In this document: positions 41,441 through 49,238 of the stretch, piece by piece | Numbering within the stretch: the first letter of the stretch is position 1 | Layout: every line of letters starts with the position of its first letter | Assembly: GCA_035341855.1 (NCBI GenBank) | Contig: DAOQWA010000008.1 | Coordinates: 1 to 64,000 of the forward strand | Length of the DNA stretch: 64,000 nucleotides | Direction of reading: 5' to 3' | Source of the DNA: QQVM01 sp035341855 | GTDB taxonomy: Bacteria; Bacteroidota; Bacteroidia; AKYH767-A; 2013-40CM-41-45 | Notes under the pieces: generated by a model | The model's database searches: none | Seen by the model: only the letters and a program-made list of their open reading frames with translations | Told to the model about the DNA's origin: nothing | Position numbers and translations under genes: made by a program

Positions 41441-42409
41441 CTATTCAAACTTTTTTTCTTCGTTAAAATAAGATTCAGATTTCCAGTCACCTTTAGGCTC
41501 ATATGTAGTATCTGAAGTTCCATCATTATTTTTTGTTTGAATTTCATTTGCACCTGTTGAAACTATAATTCCTGTCGCTTGGCCATCAGCATAAACTTCC
41601 CCAGTGTAACTGACGGTTTTGCCATTCACTTTATCTTGTACAATATTTCCAATAGACCAATCTAAACCACTTGCTATTTTCTCAGATTCTTTTTTAGTTA
41701 TTGAGATGGATTGTAAAATTGTAGATTGGTTGCCTGTTTTGAATGTGCCACCAATTCCAACCCCAGCTCTTAATCCAAAAGTGTTTGATCCAATTTGTAT
41801 ACTTCCGCCAATGCCCCATTTTAAGCTTACTGAGCTCATAGAAAGACCAAATGTTTTCATTGCTTTCGAAAAAGTAGGATTATCATATGCAAACTGCAAG
41901 CCGACATCCAAACTTGCTTCACCACCTAAAATCATCCTTGGGTCTGAACTATTATCTTCTAATTGTTGATTTGAAGGTCCAATCAAATTATAGGCAATGT
42001 ATTGTGTTTTACCTATCATATCCCAAGCAGTGCCATATGTCAATCCAACATTAAATCCGATGTTCAGCCCTGCTGCAATGCCCATACCTTCAGAATAAAC
42101 ACTTGTAGAATTTAGCCATTCAGTGCCTTCTAGATCTATTCCATCAATAGGCCTGTTTTCTGCAAACGCATATGTAGAGTTCCAAGGATAAGATGCAGAA
42201 AGAGGGTCAACTGATAAAAAACGCACAAGTCGAGGGTCATAAATTCTATATCTAAAACTTAAACTATTTCCGATACCCTTTACTTCATCGTCCTTTTCCA
42301 CATTATTAAATCCAAACTCATATTCACTGCTAGAGAGACTCCTTCCAGGCTGCAACATCCCACCGGGATAGTAATCAATTGTACACATATTGTTGAAAAA
42401 CAGGCCCAT
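41441..42409 (-). CDS. Orphan RHS tip (truncated RHS core end plus distinct C-terminal domain)
   Basis: The 322-aa protein begins almost at the RHS core boundary: DYYPGGMLQ at residues 12-20, then EYEFGFNNVEKDDEV, RYRIYDPRLVRFLSVDPLS, YPWNSTYAFAENRPIDGIDLEG. It lacks the thousands of residues of YD repeats. An in-frame TAA lies 12 bases upstream of its ATG. The tip beyond the boundary (about 85-322) is Gly-rich and beta-like (GIGGSIQIGSNTFGLRAGVGIGG) and unlike that of protein B. It has no secretion signal, so it is probably silent unless joined to the full core. It could also be a displaced remnant. Its own immunity candidate follows. Confidence 0.75.
   Translation of the reverse strand: MGLFFNNMCTIDYYPGGMLQPGRSLSSSEYEFGFNNVEKDDEVKGIGNSLSFRYRIYDPRLVRFLSVDPLSASYPWNSTYAFAENRPIDGIDLEGTEWLNSTSVYSEGMGIAAGLNIGFNVGLTYGTAWDMIGKTQYIAYNLIGPSNQQLEDNSSDPRMILGGEASLDVGLQFAYDNPTFSKAMKTFGLSMSSVSLKWGIGGSIQIGSNTFGLRAGVGIGGTFKTGNQSTILQSISITKKESEKIASGLDWSIGNIVQDKVNGKTVSYTGEVYADGQATGIIVSTGANEIQTKNNDGTSDTTYEPKGDWKSESYFNEEKKFE
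42350..42376 (-). repeat. 27-bp inverted repeat, copy 2 (in the orphan RHS tip)
   Basis: This is the inverted partner of 39313-39339, in the same codon phase, located 33 bases after the start codon of the orphan tip gene and about 100 bp from the integrase gene end. Confidence 0.93.
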
Positions 42410-42477
42410 GCAAAAGTTTTAATGACGCTAATTGTGCTCAATTTACGATAAATATTGAATTATTTTGCTACCTATTT

Positions 42478-43536
42478 TCATCTTAGTTCTACTAATTTTT
42501 GATGCACTTTGTTCAATTCATTGTCGAAATGCTCCTCTGAATATTTAACATATCGATAAAACTCCTTGCTGCTCGATGAATGTCCTGAAAGTCTTCGAAC
42601 AAGTTGTTCTGGCATGCCTAAAGATAGGTAAGTGGTTATAGCTGTTCGTCTCATTGTGTGTGAACTAATCAAATCACAGAATCGAAAACGCAACTTTGTG
42701 TTGGCTCGTCTGAGAATTTTCGTTTGTCCTCTTTTACTCCTTTTTTTATCCACCAATTGTGTCCAACCGGCAAGCTCAGCTAATTCTCTAATGTACTTAT
42801 TAAAATTAAACAAGTGTAACATTGGTAGCAAATTAATATTTCGGTTATTGTATTTATTCAGAATAGCTATTGCAAAATCAGGTAATTTAACTCTACTAAA
42901 TGTCCCGGTTTTCTTTGAAAGCACTTTTAGATAGATGTCTCCAAAGGTTGATTCAAGATTTGCCTTGGTTAAAAGGTTTAGATCTGATATTCTAAGTCCA
43001 ACAGTACAACCAAAAACGAAAATATCTTTCACTCTTTGCAATCTTACCGGAAGACTTTGCTCGAAGGATTTGTCAAAAATAAGAAAGTTCAATTGCTCTC
43101 TTGTCAGCACAACAATAGGAACTTCTTCTTTTGAAACATAAAAGATTTTTGGAATATCTCTTGTATCTATACCTTTTTCTGCTTTCAGATAATTGAAAAA
43201 GGATCGGATGTATTTCATGTTAGCGCCAACATAATTATCATAATAGTTACATTCATTGTATAAATATTTCGAGAACTTTTTATAGAACTTTTTCCACTTG
43301 TTTAATTCCTTCAAATATTCTTTTTGCGAACACCTAATGAGATTGTATATTTTCAAGTCCAAGCTCTTTTGTCTGCAATATTTCGTCATGAGAACCCTGA
43401 AATATTTGTAATTATTAATGGAGCTAATTTTCATGCGAGAACCATTTTTAAGTAGATGTTTTCCTGTTTCCAGATCTATTATGAAATTGTCAAGCAATTC
43501 AAAAAAATCGTACTCTTTGGTTTTTGTTTTTTTCAT
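42478..43536 (-). CDS. Tyrosine recombinase / phage-type integrase
   Basis: The 352-aa protein (from ATG MKKTKTKEYDF; the frame is open for 15 more codons) has an N-terminal SAM-like phage-integrase segment and a C-terminal catalytic domain. Catalytic residues seen: Arg in TVGLRISDLN, His and Arg in SSHTMRRTAI, His in RRLSGHSSSS and Tyr in EFYRYVKYSEEHF (Y of FYRY or the following one). It would catalyse site-specific recombination: integration, excision or inversion. It forms the distal gene of a minus-strand module with a helix-turn-helix protein. It ends 68 bp before the orphan RHS tip, and the 27-bp repeat lies about 100 bp away. Confidence 0.9.
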   Translation of the reverse strand: MKKTKTKEYDFFELLDNFIIDLETGKHLLKNGSRMKISSINNYKYFRVLMTKYCRQKSLDLKIYNLIRCSQKEYLKELNKWKKFYKKFSKYLYNECNYYDNYVGANMKYIRSFFNYLKAEKGIDTRDIPKIFYVSKEEVPIVVLTREQLNFLIFDKSFEQSLPVRLQRVKDIFVFGCTVGLRISDLNLLTKANLESTFGDIYLKVLSKKTGTFSRVKLPDFAIAILNKYNNRNINLLPMLHLFNFNKYIRELAELAGWTQLVDKKRSKRGQTKILRRANTKLRFRFCDLISSHTMRRTAITTYLSLGMPEQLVRRLSGHSSSSKEFYRYVKYSEEHFDNELNKVHQKLVELR

Positions 43537-43596
43537 GATGGAAATTTTGATTACATTTGCATTGATCTTAAACACAAACATGTGGAGCGTGTGCTA

Positions 43597-43629
43597 ACCC
43601 CCTTTTTATTGCAAGGGGGTCTTTTTTTT
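43597..43629 (+). terminator. Hairpin and T-run pointing plus-strand, upstream of the integrase
   Basis: The stem ACCCCCTT/AAGGGGGT with an 8-nt loop is followed by CTTTTTTTT. Polarity is plus-strand, yet no plus-strand gene lies before it (the integrase gene is on the minus strand). It may terminate antisense or a small RNA, or block transcription leaking toward the mobile module. Confidence 0.7.
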
Positions 43630-43792
43630 GTTTACATCTGTTTATTGATAAAATTTAAGAATGCTTGAGGTTGTTATTTCAGAGATTAATCCAAGTGGAA
43701 TTCCTGAACAGTATGAAATAAAAATTCAGGTTTTAGTTCTTTATATAAGGAACTATCAGAGTATAATCCAACACAAATTAGGAATATAAATG

Positions 43793-44017
43793 CTATTCTT
43801 TCTTCACTTTACAGTTTTCTATCTTCTGCATGTTCTGGTAAGTGATTACGAATGCACCTAAAAGAATCACAATTGCAATCGTTAAATACTGATTAATTCT
43901 TTTAAGCTTGTTTAACTTATCCATAGCATTTGAGAATTCATTTTGAGAACCTCGATATGGGTTAAAATCATGAAATTCGCCGGGTTCAATCATTTCTTGA
44001 GATTTTATATTGGTCAT
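43793..44017 (-). CDS. Small membrane protein of the mobile module
   Basis: The 74-aa protein (start at the ATG giving MTNIKSQEMIEPGEF) has a polar N-terminus, a short helical stretch (SNAMDKLNKLKRINQ), one membrane helix (LTIAIVILLGAFVITYQ) and a lysine-rich end. It overlaps the preceding gene by 32 bp in another frame, so coupling is likely. No family is recognised. Confidence 0.55.
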   Translation of the reverse strand: MTNIKSQEMIEPGEFHDFNPYRGSQNEFSNAMDKLNKLKRINQYLTIAIVILLGAFVITYQNMQKIENCKVKKE

Positions 44018-44342
44018 TTGATATTGCAAGCATGCGATAGTTAAATATCATGAAGATTCGATCATGGCTATTTCCTAAACTGGTGAGACACTTAAAATTA
44101 AATCCTGCCCCACGTAAAAATTCGATAGTAACAGTGACCTCTCTTAAGTTTCCCAGTAGTTTTTTCAAGATGTTGTGATTTTTATCCAATGCTCTTTGTA
44201 CGGGGAATTTTTCAATCCGTCTGTGACGCGCCTTTGAATTATTATGATCTGTTTGGTTCTTTCGGGTTGCATAAATTTGGTTCGACCTCCTTGGGATAAA
44301 CTTTTCTTTGGTGTATGGATCTATTCGGATTTCCTTTTCCAT
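43986..44342 (-). CDS. Small basic protein of the mobile module
   Basis: The 118-aa basic protein opens with DPYTKEKFIPRRSNQIYATRKNQ, a pattern seen in small genes near integrases in Bacteroidota elements. The remainder has no known domain. It sits between the helix-turn-helix gene and the small membrane protein. A role in DNA binding or excision is possible, but this is a guess from composition and position. Confidence 0.6.
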   Translation of the reverse strand: MEKEIRIDPYTKEKFIPRRSNQIYATRKNQTDHNNSKARHRRIEKFPVQRALDKNHNILKKLLGNLREVTVTIEFLRGAGFNFKCLTSLGNSHDRIFMIFNYRMLAISNDQYKISRND

Positions 44343-44353
44343 GTGCAGTAGAA

Positions 44354-44656
44354 TTATATGTTCTTTAGTTCTTTTTTAGTTTTGATTTTTAACGATAAGA
44401 TCCATTGATTGATCTCAATGACATCAAAGATCAATCGTTTGCCGACTTTACTATGAGGTATGAACCTATCTGAAGTCCAGTTATAGACAGTGCTTTTCGA
44501 GAATCCGTATGTTTGGCATAATTCTCCCAGCCCAATTTTCCTGGTCGTTATTTTGTCTTTAGGGGTGGAGGGATCCTGCCTCTCTGTAATTTCTTTCAAT
44601 AATCTCCTGAGTTCCCCAACTGTCAGATCAATAATTCTCGTATCGTTAGTTATCAT
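44354..44656 (-). CDS. Helix-turn-helix excisionase/AlpA-like protein
   Basis: The 100-aa protein (start at the ATG giving MITNDTRIIDL; a TTG start five codons earlier is possible) has a C-terminal winged-helix MerR/AlpA-like domain, GELCQTYGFSKSTVYNWTSDRFIPHSKVGKRLIFD, typical of excisionases and DNA-binding regulators of integrative elements. It lies upstream of the integrase on the same strand and probably controls excision or integrase expression. Confidence 0.8.
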   Translation of the reverse strand: MITNDTRIIDLTVGELRRLLKEITERQDPSTPKDKITTRKIGLGELCQTYGFSKSTVYNWTSDRFIPHSKVGKRLIFDVIEINQWILSLKIKTKKELKNI

Positions 44657-44710
44657 GGCTTGAGCTGCCAAAAATAACTGATAGAGATTGAACTAAATAG
44701 TAACTTTTTT

Positions 44711-45598
44711 TTAGTTACTATCATTTATTTTCAATGGTAGCCACTCAGCAAATTGGGAAATTGGCTTTTTACAAAGGAGTGTGTTGCTACTTATAATTTG
44801 ATGAGCAGCACCTGCCGATATTGGTTTCGGTTTTGTACCTTCTGTTTGATATAAAAAAAAATGTTCAAGCCATCGCTCGGTTGATTTTGCCTTTGAATTG
44901 ACAATTTGATTGCCTACTAATCTTTTAAAAGCATCATAGAGTTGGTTAGAGGCACCTAGAAAAATTAATTTACCAAGAATTGGTTTTCCTGAAAGTAATT
45001 CATTAAGTCTTTTCAAATCTTTTGAATTAAAATAGTTCAAAAAAATGTTTAGCACTTTCTCTTTATGTTGTTTGTCTTTAATCGTCACAAAAAAATCATT
45101 CGGATATGCTTTAAGTACATCCACTGGTTTAACCATATCAATCCAGGTCATGATGCCCTTCAAAACATTTTCGCTCTTACCAGGATGATGTTTTTTAATC
45201 CAAGGGTAGACAACGCTTTCGATAAGACCAATAAATTGTTCTTTGTTTTCGGCATAGTAATTTCCTTTGAAATGTTCATACTGATAATTCAAGAATCTTG
45301 GAATCCGAATATGATCGTAATGACATAGTGTATACTCAAGAAATATGAAATGAAAATTGTGAGTTGAAGGAATGATGATGGGGTACTTGTTATTTAAATA
45401 AAAATCAAAATCAATCTTCTCAAAGTGACAATAAGTTCTGATATTTTGGACGAGTCCGGATGAGAAGCGTTTTCCTTTTTTCGTTTTCAAGATTTTGTCA
45501 CTCGGCATTACAATGTTCATCGCATTCAGGTCGTACATATGAACTGAATACTTCAAAGGGGCTTTATCTTTATCCGATTTAATTTCCATTTGATTCAT
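44711..45598 (-). CDS. Unknown protein of the mobile module
   Basis: The 295-aa protein, taken from the ATG giving MNQMEIKSDK (a TTG start gives 14 more residues), has no signal or membrane helix. The C-terminal part, GKLIFLGASNQLYDAFKRLVGNQI and ISAGAAHQIISSNTLLCKKPI, resembles conserved proteins of Bacteroidota integrative elements whose function is not known. It is the first gene of the module, and its 5' end faces the tRNA cluster. Confidence 0.6.
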   Translation of the reverse strand: MNQMEIKSDKDKAPLKYSVHMYDLNAMNIVMPSDKILKTKKGKRFSSGLVQNIRTYCHFEKIDFDFYLNNKYPIIIPSTHNFHFIFLEYTLCHYDHIRIPRFLNYQYEHFKGNYYAENKEQFIGLIESVVYPWIKKHHPGKSENVLKGIMTWIDMVKPVDVLKAYPNDFFVTIKDKQHKEKVLNIFLNYFNSKDLKRLNELLSGKPILGKLIFLGASNQLYDAFKRLVGNQIVNSKAKSTERWLEHFFLYQTEGTKPKPISAGAAHQIISSNTLLCKKPISQFAEWLPLKINDSN

Positions 45599-45829
45599 AA
45601 CATTAGGTTTAAAATTAATCCAATGGTCGTCCAATGTCAACTAATTTTTAAACGTTCAATCGTAGGGGACAGTCGCCAATAAAAAGTGGGAAGGATTTAT
45701 TGAATCCTATGAATCAATTTCAAAATCAAGTGAGCGGTGAGGGGAGAGAAAATTGAAAAATGTGTGCAAAATGTGTGCAAATAAATTTCGCAGCTATTTT
45801 TTAGTGAGTGTAAGTGATTGAATTTAAAG

Positions 45830-45903
45830 TGGTCCCGACGGGAATCGAACCCATAACCTACTGCTTAGAAGGCAGTTGCTCTATCCAATTGAGCTACAGG
45901 ACC
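45830..45903 (-). tRNA. tRNA-Arg (anticodon TCT)
   Basis: A 74-nt cloverleaf is readable: acceptor GGTCCTG/CGGGACC, D-arm GCTC/GAGC, anticodon stem ACTGC/GCAGT with loop CTTCTAA (anticodon TCT), and a T-loop GTTCGAT. The 3' CCA is not encoded. It is the last of three tRNAs and the closest to the mobile module, about 190 bp from the gene start at 45640. Confidence 0.96.
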
Positions 45904-45933
45904 TAGGTTGGTTCTTGTTTCAAAAAATGAAAG

Positions 45934-46008
45934 TCGGGGTGGCAGGATTCGAACCTGCGACCTCATGGTCCCAAACCATGCGCGATGACCGGACTACGCT
46001 ACACCCCG
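45934..46008 (-). tRNA. tRNA-Pro (anticodon TGG)
   Basis: A 75-nt cloverleaf with acceptor CGGGGTG/CACCCCG, anticodon stem CATGG/CCATG and loop TTTGGGA (anticodon TGG), T-loop GTTCGAA. CCA is not encoded. It is second in the Ser-Pro-Arg cluster. Confidence 0.96.
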
Positions 46009-46112
46009 AAGATTTTCTGAATTACTAAAAGCTTTAAGTTCAAAGCTTTTGATATGTTCAGGTGATAAAAGTAATTTTAAGAACGATCCCTGTTATGAGT
46101 AAAGTTGAGAAG

Positions 46113-46199
46113 CGGTGAGGGTGGGATTCGAACCCACGGTACGATTACTCGTACGACAGTTTAGCAAACTGTTCCTTTCGGCCTCTCAGGCACCTCACC
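46113..46199 (-). tRNA. tRNA-Ser (anticodon GCT)
   Basis: An 87-nt class II tRNA with acceptor GGTGAGG/CCTCACC, anticodon stem ACAGT/ACTGT with loop TTGCTAA (anticodon GCT), a long variable arm and a T-loop GTTCGAA. It is the first gene of the tRNA operon. Confidence 0.96.
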
Positions 46200-46213
46200 T
46201 TTTGGCAGGGCGG

Positions 46214-46244
46214 CAAAGATAGAAATCTGATGTGAGCACACAAA
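46214..46244 (-). promoter_or_regulatory. Bacteroidota-type promoter of the tRNA cluster
   Basis: On the minus strand the -33 box TTTG (46244-46241) is 19 bp from the -7 box TATCTTTG (46221-46214). This is an exact match to the Bacteroidota consensus TTTG-N19-TAnnTTTG. Transcription would start a few bases downstream, just before tRNA-Ser at 46199. Confidence 0.85.
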
Positions 46245-46309
46245 ACTTTTCATTGGCTTAATCAGTGTTTTTTCGCTTCATATTCAAGCTTCTGAATAAT
46301 TCTTGCCAC

Positions 46310-48031
46310 TTAGTACCAAAATTTACTCGTCCAGGTCGTAGTATTTCCGCGTTCATCAGTTACCGTTACTTCGATCGGGTGTTCATGATTCATCGGCAAA
46401 AAACTAAGATCGGCTGTCAGCATGGTACTCTTTGGATCATATTCAAAAAGATGCCATTTGCCATCGAGTTTACCGGAGTAGGACTTAATCCCTGAAAGAT
46501 CGTCAGTGATACGAACCTGCACAATGCCCCCACGGTAGCTGTTCATATCGGCCGGAACGTACTCCTTGACAACCTTTGGTGGTGTGGTATCAAGGGCAAT
46601 GGCAAAAGCGCCGAATTGTTTCGGTTTAGCCGTGAGGAAACCACCTTTCCATTCACCACCTTCAGCTTTGATTTGTCCGTATTCATGAAGAGAAATGATG
46701 AGTGCTTTGCTCATCAATGAATCTGCAATCGGTTCATAGGGTTTTATCCCTACACTAATAGGAACCTGCAATGCATCGTAAGGGTTTCCTACATGAAAAA
46801 TAGAAGAGAGATAGGTCTTAGTCCTGGCTTCAGTATCGTTATAGTAAATGTCTTCATATACAGCACCCGATGGAATCACAACATCAAGAAATTCTTTGTG
46901 AATAGCTACACCTTTGGAATAAGAAACAACAACACTGCCATCAGGAACTTTTTGAAAAGGTTCCGAAGCCAGTGTTGAAAAGGAGTGGATCAAAAAGTTA
47001 AAGATCCTTTCATTGCCATTAAAATCTTTCACCACGATCTTTATATCATGTGAGTCATCATCGATGAAGTCGAGGTAACCGGTTTGGTTTGTGTCTCCGT
47101 ACATATTCAGGAAGTTTCCCGGCAAACGAAAACATCTTTCAATAGTTGAATTTTCACGACGCTTGCTAAGATAATCGATATGCGCATTCACCATGCGTGT
47201 ATCCTTGAAATTGAAACGATCCTGCTTCCAGCTATACACCTGTGTTCCGTCAACAGAAACATCAGCAGAATAGATGCCGAGTGTTGCCATTGAAAGATCC
47301 TGTTTGTCAGTCGCTTCGAAACCTACGCCGATATAACCATGTGCTTGTATGTAATCCGGTGTATTAAGAGAAAAATGTCCGTTCATCTCCTGCATTTCGT
47401 AGGTGATGGCGCTATCAGTACGACCAACGATGCCCGCTTCCCGCATAGGAAATACCCGGACATTTTTAATTTCTGGCGGAATGTTATCCGTCACTCTCAA
47501 ACCAAAAAGCAGGGGGTTGATCGGCTCTTCAGTCTCTTCATCCCGTATCTCAAAATGCAGGTGCGGTCCGGTGGTGCCACCGGTATTACCTGAATAGGCA
47601 ATAACTTCTCCTTTAGTGACCTTAAAATCCTTTGACTTAGGAAAAAGTTCTATCTCAAATTTTTGCTGGCTGTACTGAGTGGTTCTGACCAGTTCATTTA
47701 CCGGGGCTGTAAATTTTTGAAGGTGGCCATAAACAGTGACGTATCCATTGGGATGTGTTACATAAAGAGCTTTGCCAAAACCATCTGCAGAAACTTTAAT
47801 TCTGGAGATATAACCATCGGCTGCAGCCATAACAGGAACGCCTTCCTGCTCACCGGTTCCAAGGTCAAGTCCGGAATGGAAATGATCGTTACGGATCTCA
47901 CCAAAAGTTCCTACAAGTATAAGTGGTGTGTCTAAAGGTGCTGAGAAATATCCCGTTGGATAGCTTTGTCCGTATATGGCTTCAGATAAAAGAGCCATGA
48001 AAATGAATAGGATAGAAGATTGTCGAGTCAT
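46310..48031 (-). CDS. Secreted M23 family metallopeptidase (LytM domain)
   Basis: The 573-aa protein has a signal peptide ending at AIYGQS. The peptidase domain is N-terminal (about residues 35-185), with zinc ligands in HSGLDLG (His and Asp) and HLHFE, which is the complete set for an active peptidoglycan endopeptidase. A long C-terminal beta-rich region follows (about 200-573), ending in an SKFWY-like motif. It probably cuts cell-wall peptides in the periplasm. Its C-terminal end faces the tRNA cluster about 100 bp away. No operon partner. Confidence 0.85.
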   Translation of the reverse strand: MTRQSSILFIFMALLSEAIYGQSYPTGYFSAPLDTPLILVGTFGEIRNDHFHSGLDLGTGEQEGVPVMAAADGYISRIKVSADGFGKALYVTHPNGYVTVYGHLQKFTAPVNELVRTTQYSQQKFEIELFPKSKDFKVTKGEVIAYSGNTGGTTGPHLHFEIRDEETEEPINPLLFGLRVTDNIPPEIKNVRVFPMREAGIVGRTDSAITYEMQEMNGHFSLNTPDYIQAHGYIGVGFEATDKQDLSMATLGIYSADVSVDGTQVYSWKQDRFNFKDTRMVNAHIDYLSKRRENSTIERCFRLPGNFLNMYGDTNQTGYLDFIDDDSHDIKIVVKDFNGNERIFNFLIHSFSTLASEPFQKVPDGSVVVSYSKGVAIHKEFLDVVIPSGAVYEDIYYNDTEARTKTYLSSIFHVGNPYDALQVPISVGIKPYEPIADSLMSKALIISLHEYGQIKAEGGEWKGGFLTAKPKQFGAFAIALDTTPPKVVKEYVPADMNSYRGGIVQVRITDDLSGIKSYSGKLDGKWHLFEYDPKSTMLTADLSFLPMNHEHPIEVTVTDERGNTTTWTSKFWY

Positions 48032-48228
48032 GCTGCAAAGAAACGTTTTTTGAATGAAAAATTGTTAAAATGAAATGTTTTCCTTACTTATTTTGTGAAA
48101 ATATCTTTGGAAAATGAAATTATTATTGCCTGATATTGTGAACTCTGCCTGTTTATAACTTATGTGATTATTCAGATATTTTTTTAATCTTTGTACGATA
48201 CCTTAGATTGATCTTAAAAGATAGCAAG

Positions 48229-48534
48229 ATGACAGACTCTAAAGCTACTTCAACAAATTTTCCGGAGCTGGAAAAGCGCGTTCAAAAATTGATATCTTTG
48301 CATGAAGAGGTCAAAGAATCCAATCAAGGTCTTAAATCCGACATCCGAAGATTGAAAATAGAACTCGAAGAAGAGAGAACCAAGACGACCAGGATGGAAG
48401 AAGGATACCGGAACCTGAAAGAAATGGAGAAGACCGGAAACCGCCAGAGTATTGCGCAAATAAAGAAAAGAATTAACGATATCATCGGTGAGATCGACAA
48501 AAACATCACACTGCTGAACGGACAAAATAAGTGA
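48229..48534 (+). CDS. Coiled-coil protein upstream of zapA
   Basis: The 101-aa protein is almost entirely charged coiled coil (LEKRVQKLISLHEEVKESNQ, then KIELEEERTKTTRMEEGY). The start is the ATG giving MTDSKATS; a TTG seven codons upstream is in frame. It is 10 bp from zapA and probably co-transcribed. By analogy with ZapB it may bind ZapA or the divisome, but no homology is claimed. Confidence 0.72.
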   Translation: MTDSKATSTNFPELEKRVQKLISLHEEVKESNQGLKSDIRRLKIELEEERTKTTRMEEGYRNLKEMEKTGNRQSIAQIKKRINDIIGEIDKNITLLNGQNK

Positions 48535-48544
48535 ATCATCCTTT

Positions 48545-48856
48545 ATGGGAGAACATCAATCAATAAAGGTCTCTATTGCAAATCGCAATTATCCGCTTCG
48601 TATCACCTCTGAAGAACATGAGCGTGTTATGCAGGCGGCTGAAAATATTAACAAGCGTATCAAGGATTTTGAAGATAATTATGCTGTTAAAGATAAACAG
48701 GATCTTCTGGCCATGTGTGCGCTGCAGTTTGCTAGTGAATCATTAAATCATCAAAATAAGGAAGGCTCTAAGCCATCTAAAGAGATGGAAGATCAGATAC
48801 GTCATCTCACCCTGATGATTGATGAATACCTCGAACAAGAGACGAATTCTCAATAA
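48545..48856 (+). CDS. zapA: Cell division protein ZapA
   Basis: ZapA promotes bundling of FtsZ filaments at mid-cell. The 103-aa protein shows the family pattern IKVSIANRNYPLRITSEEHERVMQAAENINKRIKDFE followed by KDKQDLLAMCALQFASE and a C-terminal helical region. The length is typical. A 6S-like RNA and rny follow, a conserved neighbourhood in Bacteroidota (and zapA-ssrS is also known in gammaproteobacteria). Confidence 0.9.
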   Translation: MGEHQSIKVSIANRNYPLRITSEEHERVMQAAENINKRIKDFEDNYAVKDKQDLLAMCALQFASESLNHQNKEGSKPSKEMEDQIRHLTLMIDEYLEQETNSQ

Positions 48857-48971
48857 AGGCAACGTTCTTTGAAACTTATAATAGTTCATTGATTCGGTTT
48901 TAAAATTTTAATTGGACGGACCACATCCATGCCAATGAAAACTTTTAGACCAATTGGATTATTTGGGATAT

Positions 48972-49166
48972 ACCCGCATTAGTTCCGATTCACTTATTAA
49001 ACTCAACACTTCGATACCATTGGAGCATCAGCTCAAGGCATCTATGGCAGGCTTCACTCCTCAAAAGGAGTTCCTCTTGGAACAGAAGAAACCAGAAATT
49101 GTCAGGCAGCTCCAGCCTTGAAAAAAGGGGTTTATGGTAGTCAACGGAATTAGTGCGGGTTTTTTA
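48972..49166 (+). ncRNA. ssrS: 6S-like regulatory RNA between zapA and rny
   Basis: The ends pair in a 16-bp closing stem: ACCCGCATTAGTTCCG (48972-48987) with CGGAATTAGTGCGGGT (49145-49160), followed by a T-run. Inside, TACCAT (49015-49020) pairs with ATGGTA (49134-49139), and an apical hairpin ACTCC-TCAAAA-GGAGT lies at 49056-49071. A long rod of about 195 nt behind zapA fits the 6S RNA family, which binds the RNA polymerase holoenzyme. The Rfam family (6S-Flavo or Bacteroidales-1) was not tested. Confidence 0.78.
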
Positions 49167-49238
49167 TTGCCACAAATTCTTGTCGGGTCATGGGCCCGGA
49201 AATTTAACCTCTAATAATACATACCTATAATACTGTTT

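Noticed and set aside
43661..43789. A 42-codon plus-strand frame upstream of the integrase (MLEVVISEINPSGIPEQ start)
   Set aside because: It is short, has no recognisable relative or start signal, and lies in a non-coding gap; I cannot separate it from chance.
45830..45903. tRNA-Arg 3' end as proven attachment site of the integrase module
   Set aside because: I found no second copy of the 3' end sequence in the window, and the integrase is at the far end of the module.
48887..48971. A promoter matching the consensus just ahead of the 6S-like RNA
   Set aside because: ATTATTTG near 48956 is close to TAnnTTTG, but I found no -33 box at the right distance.
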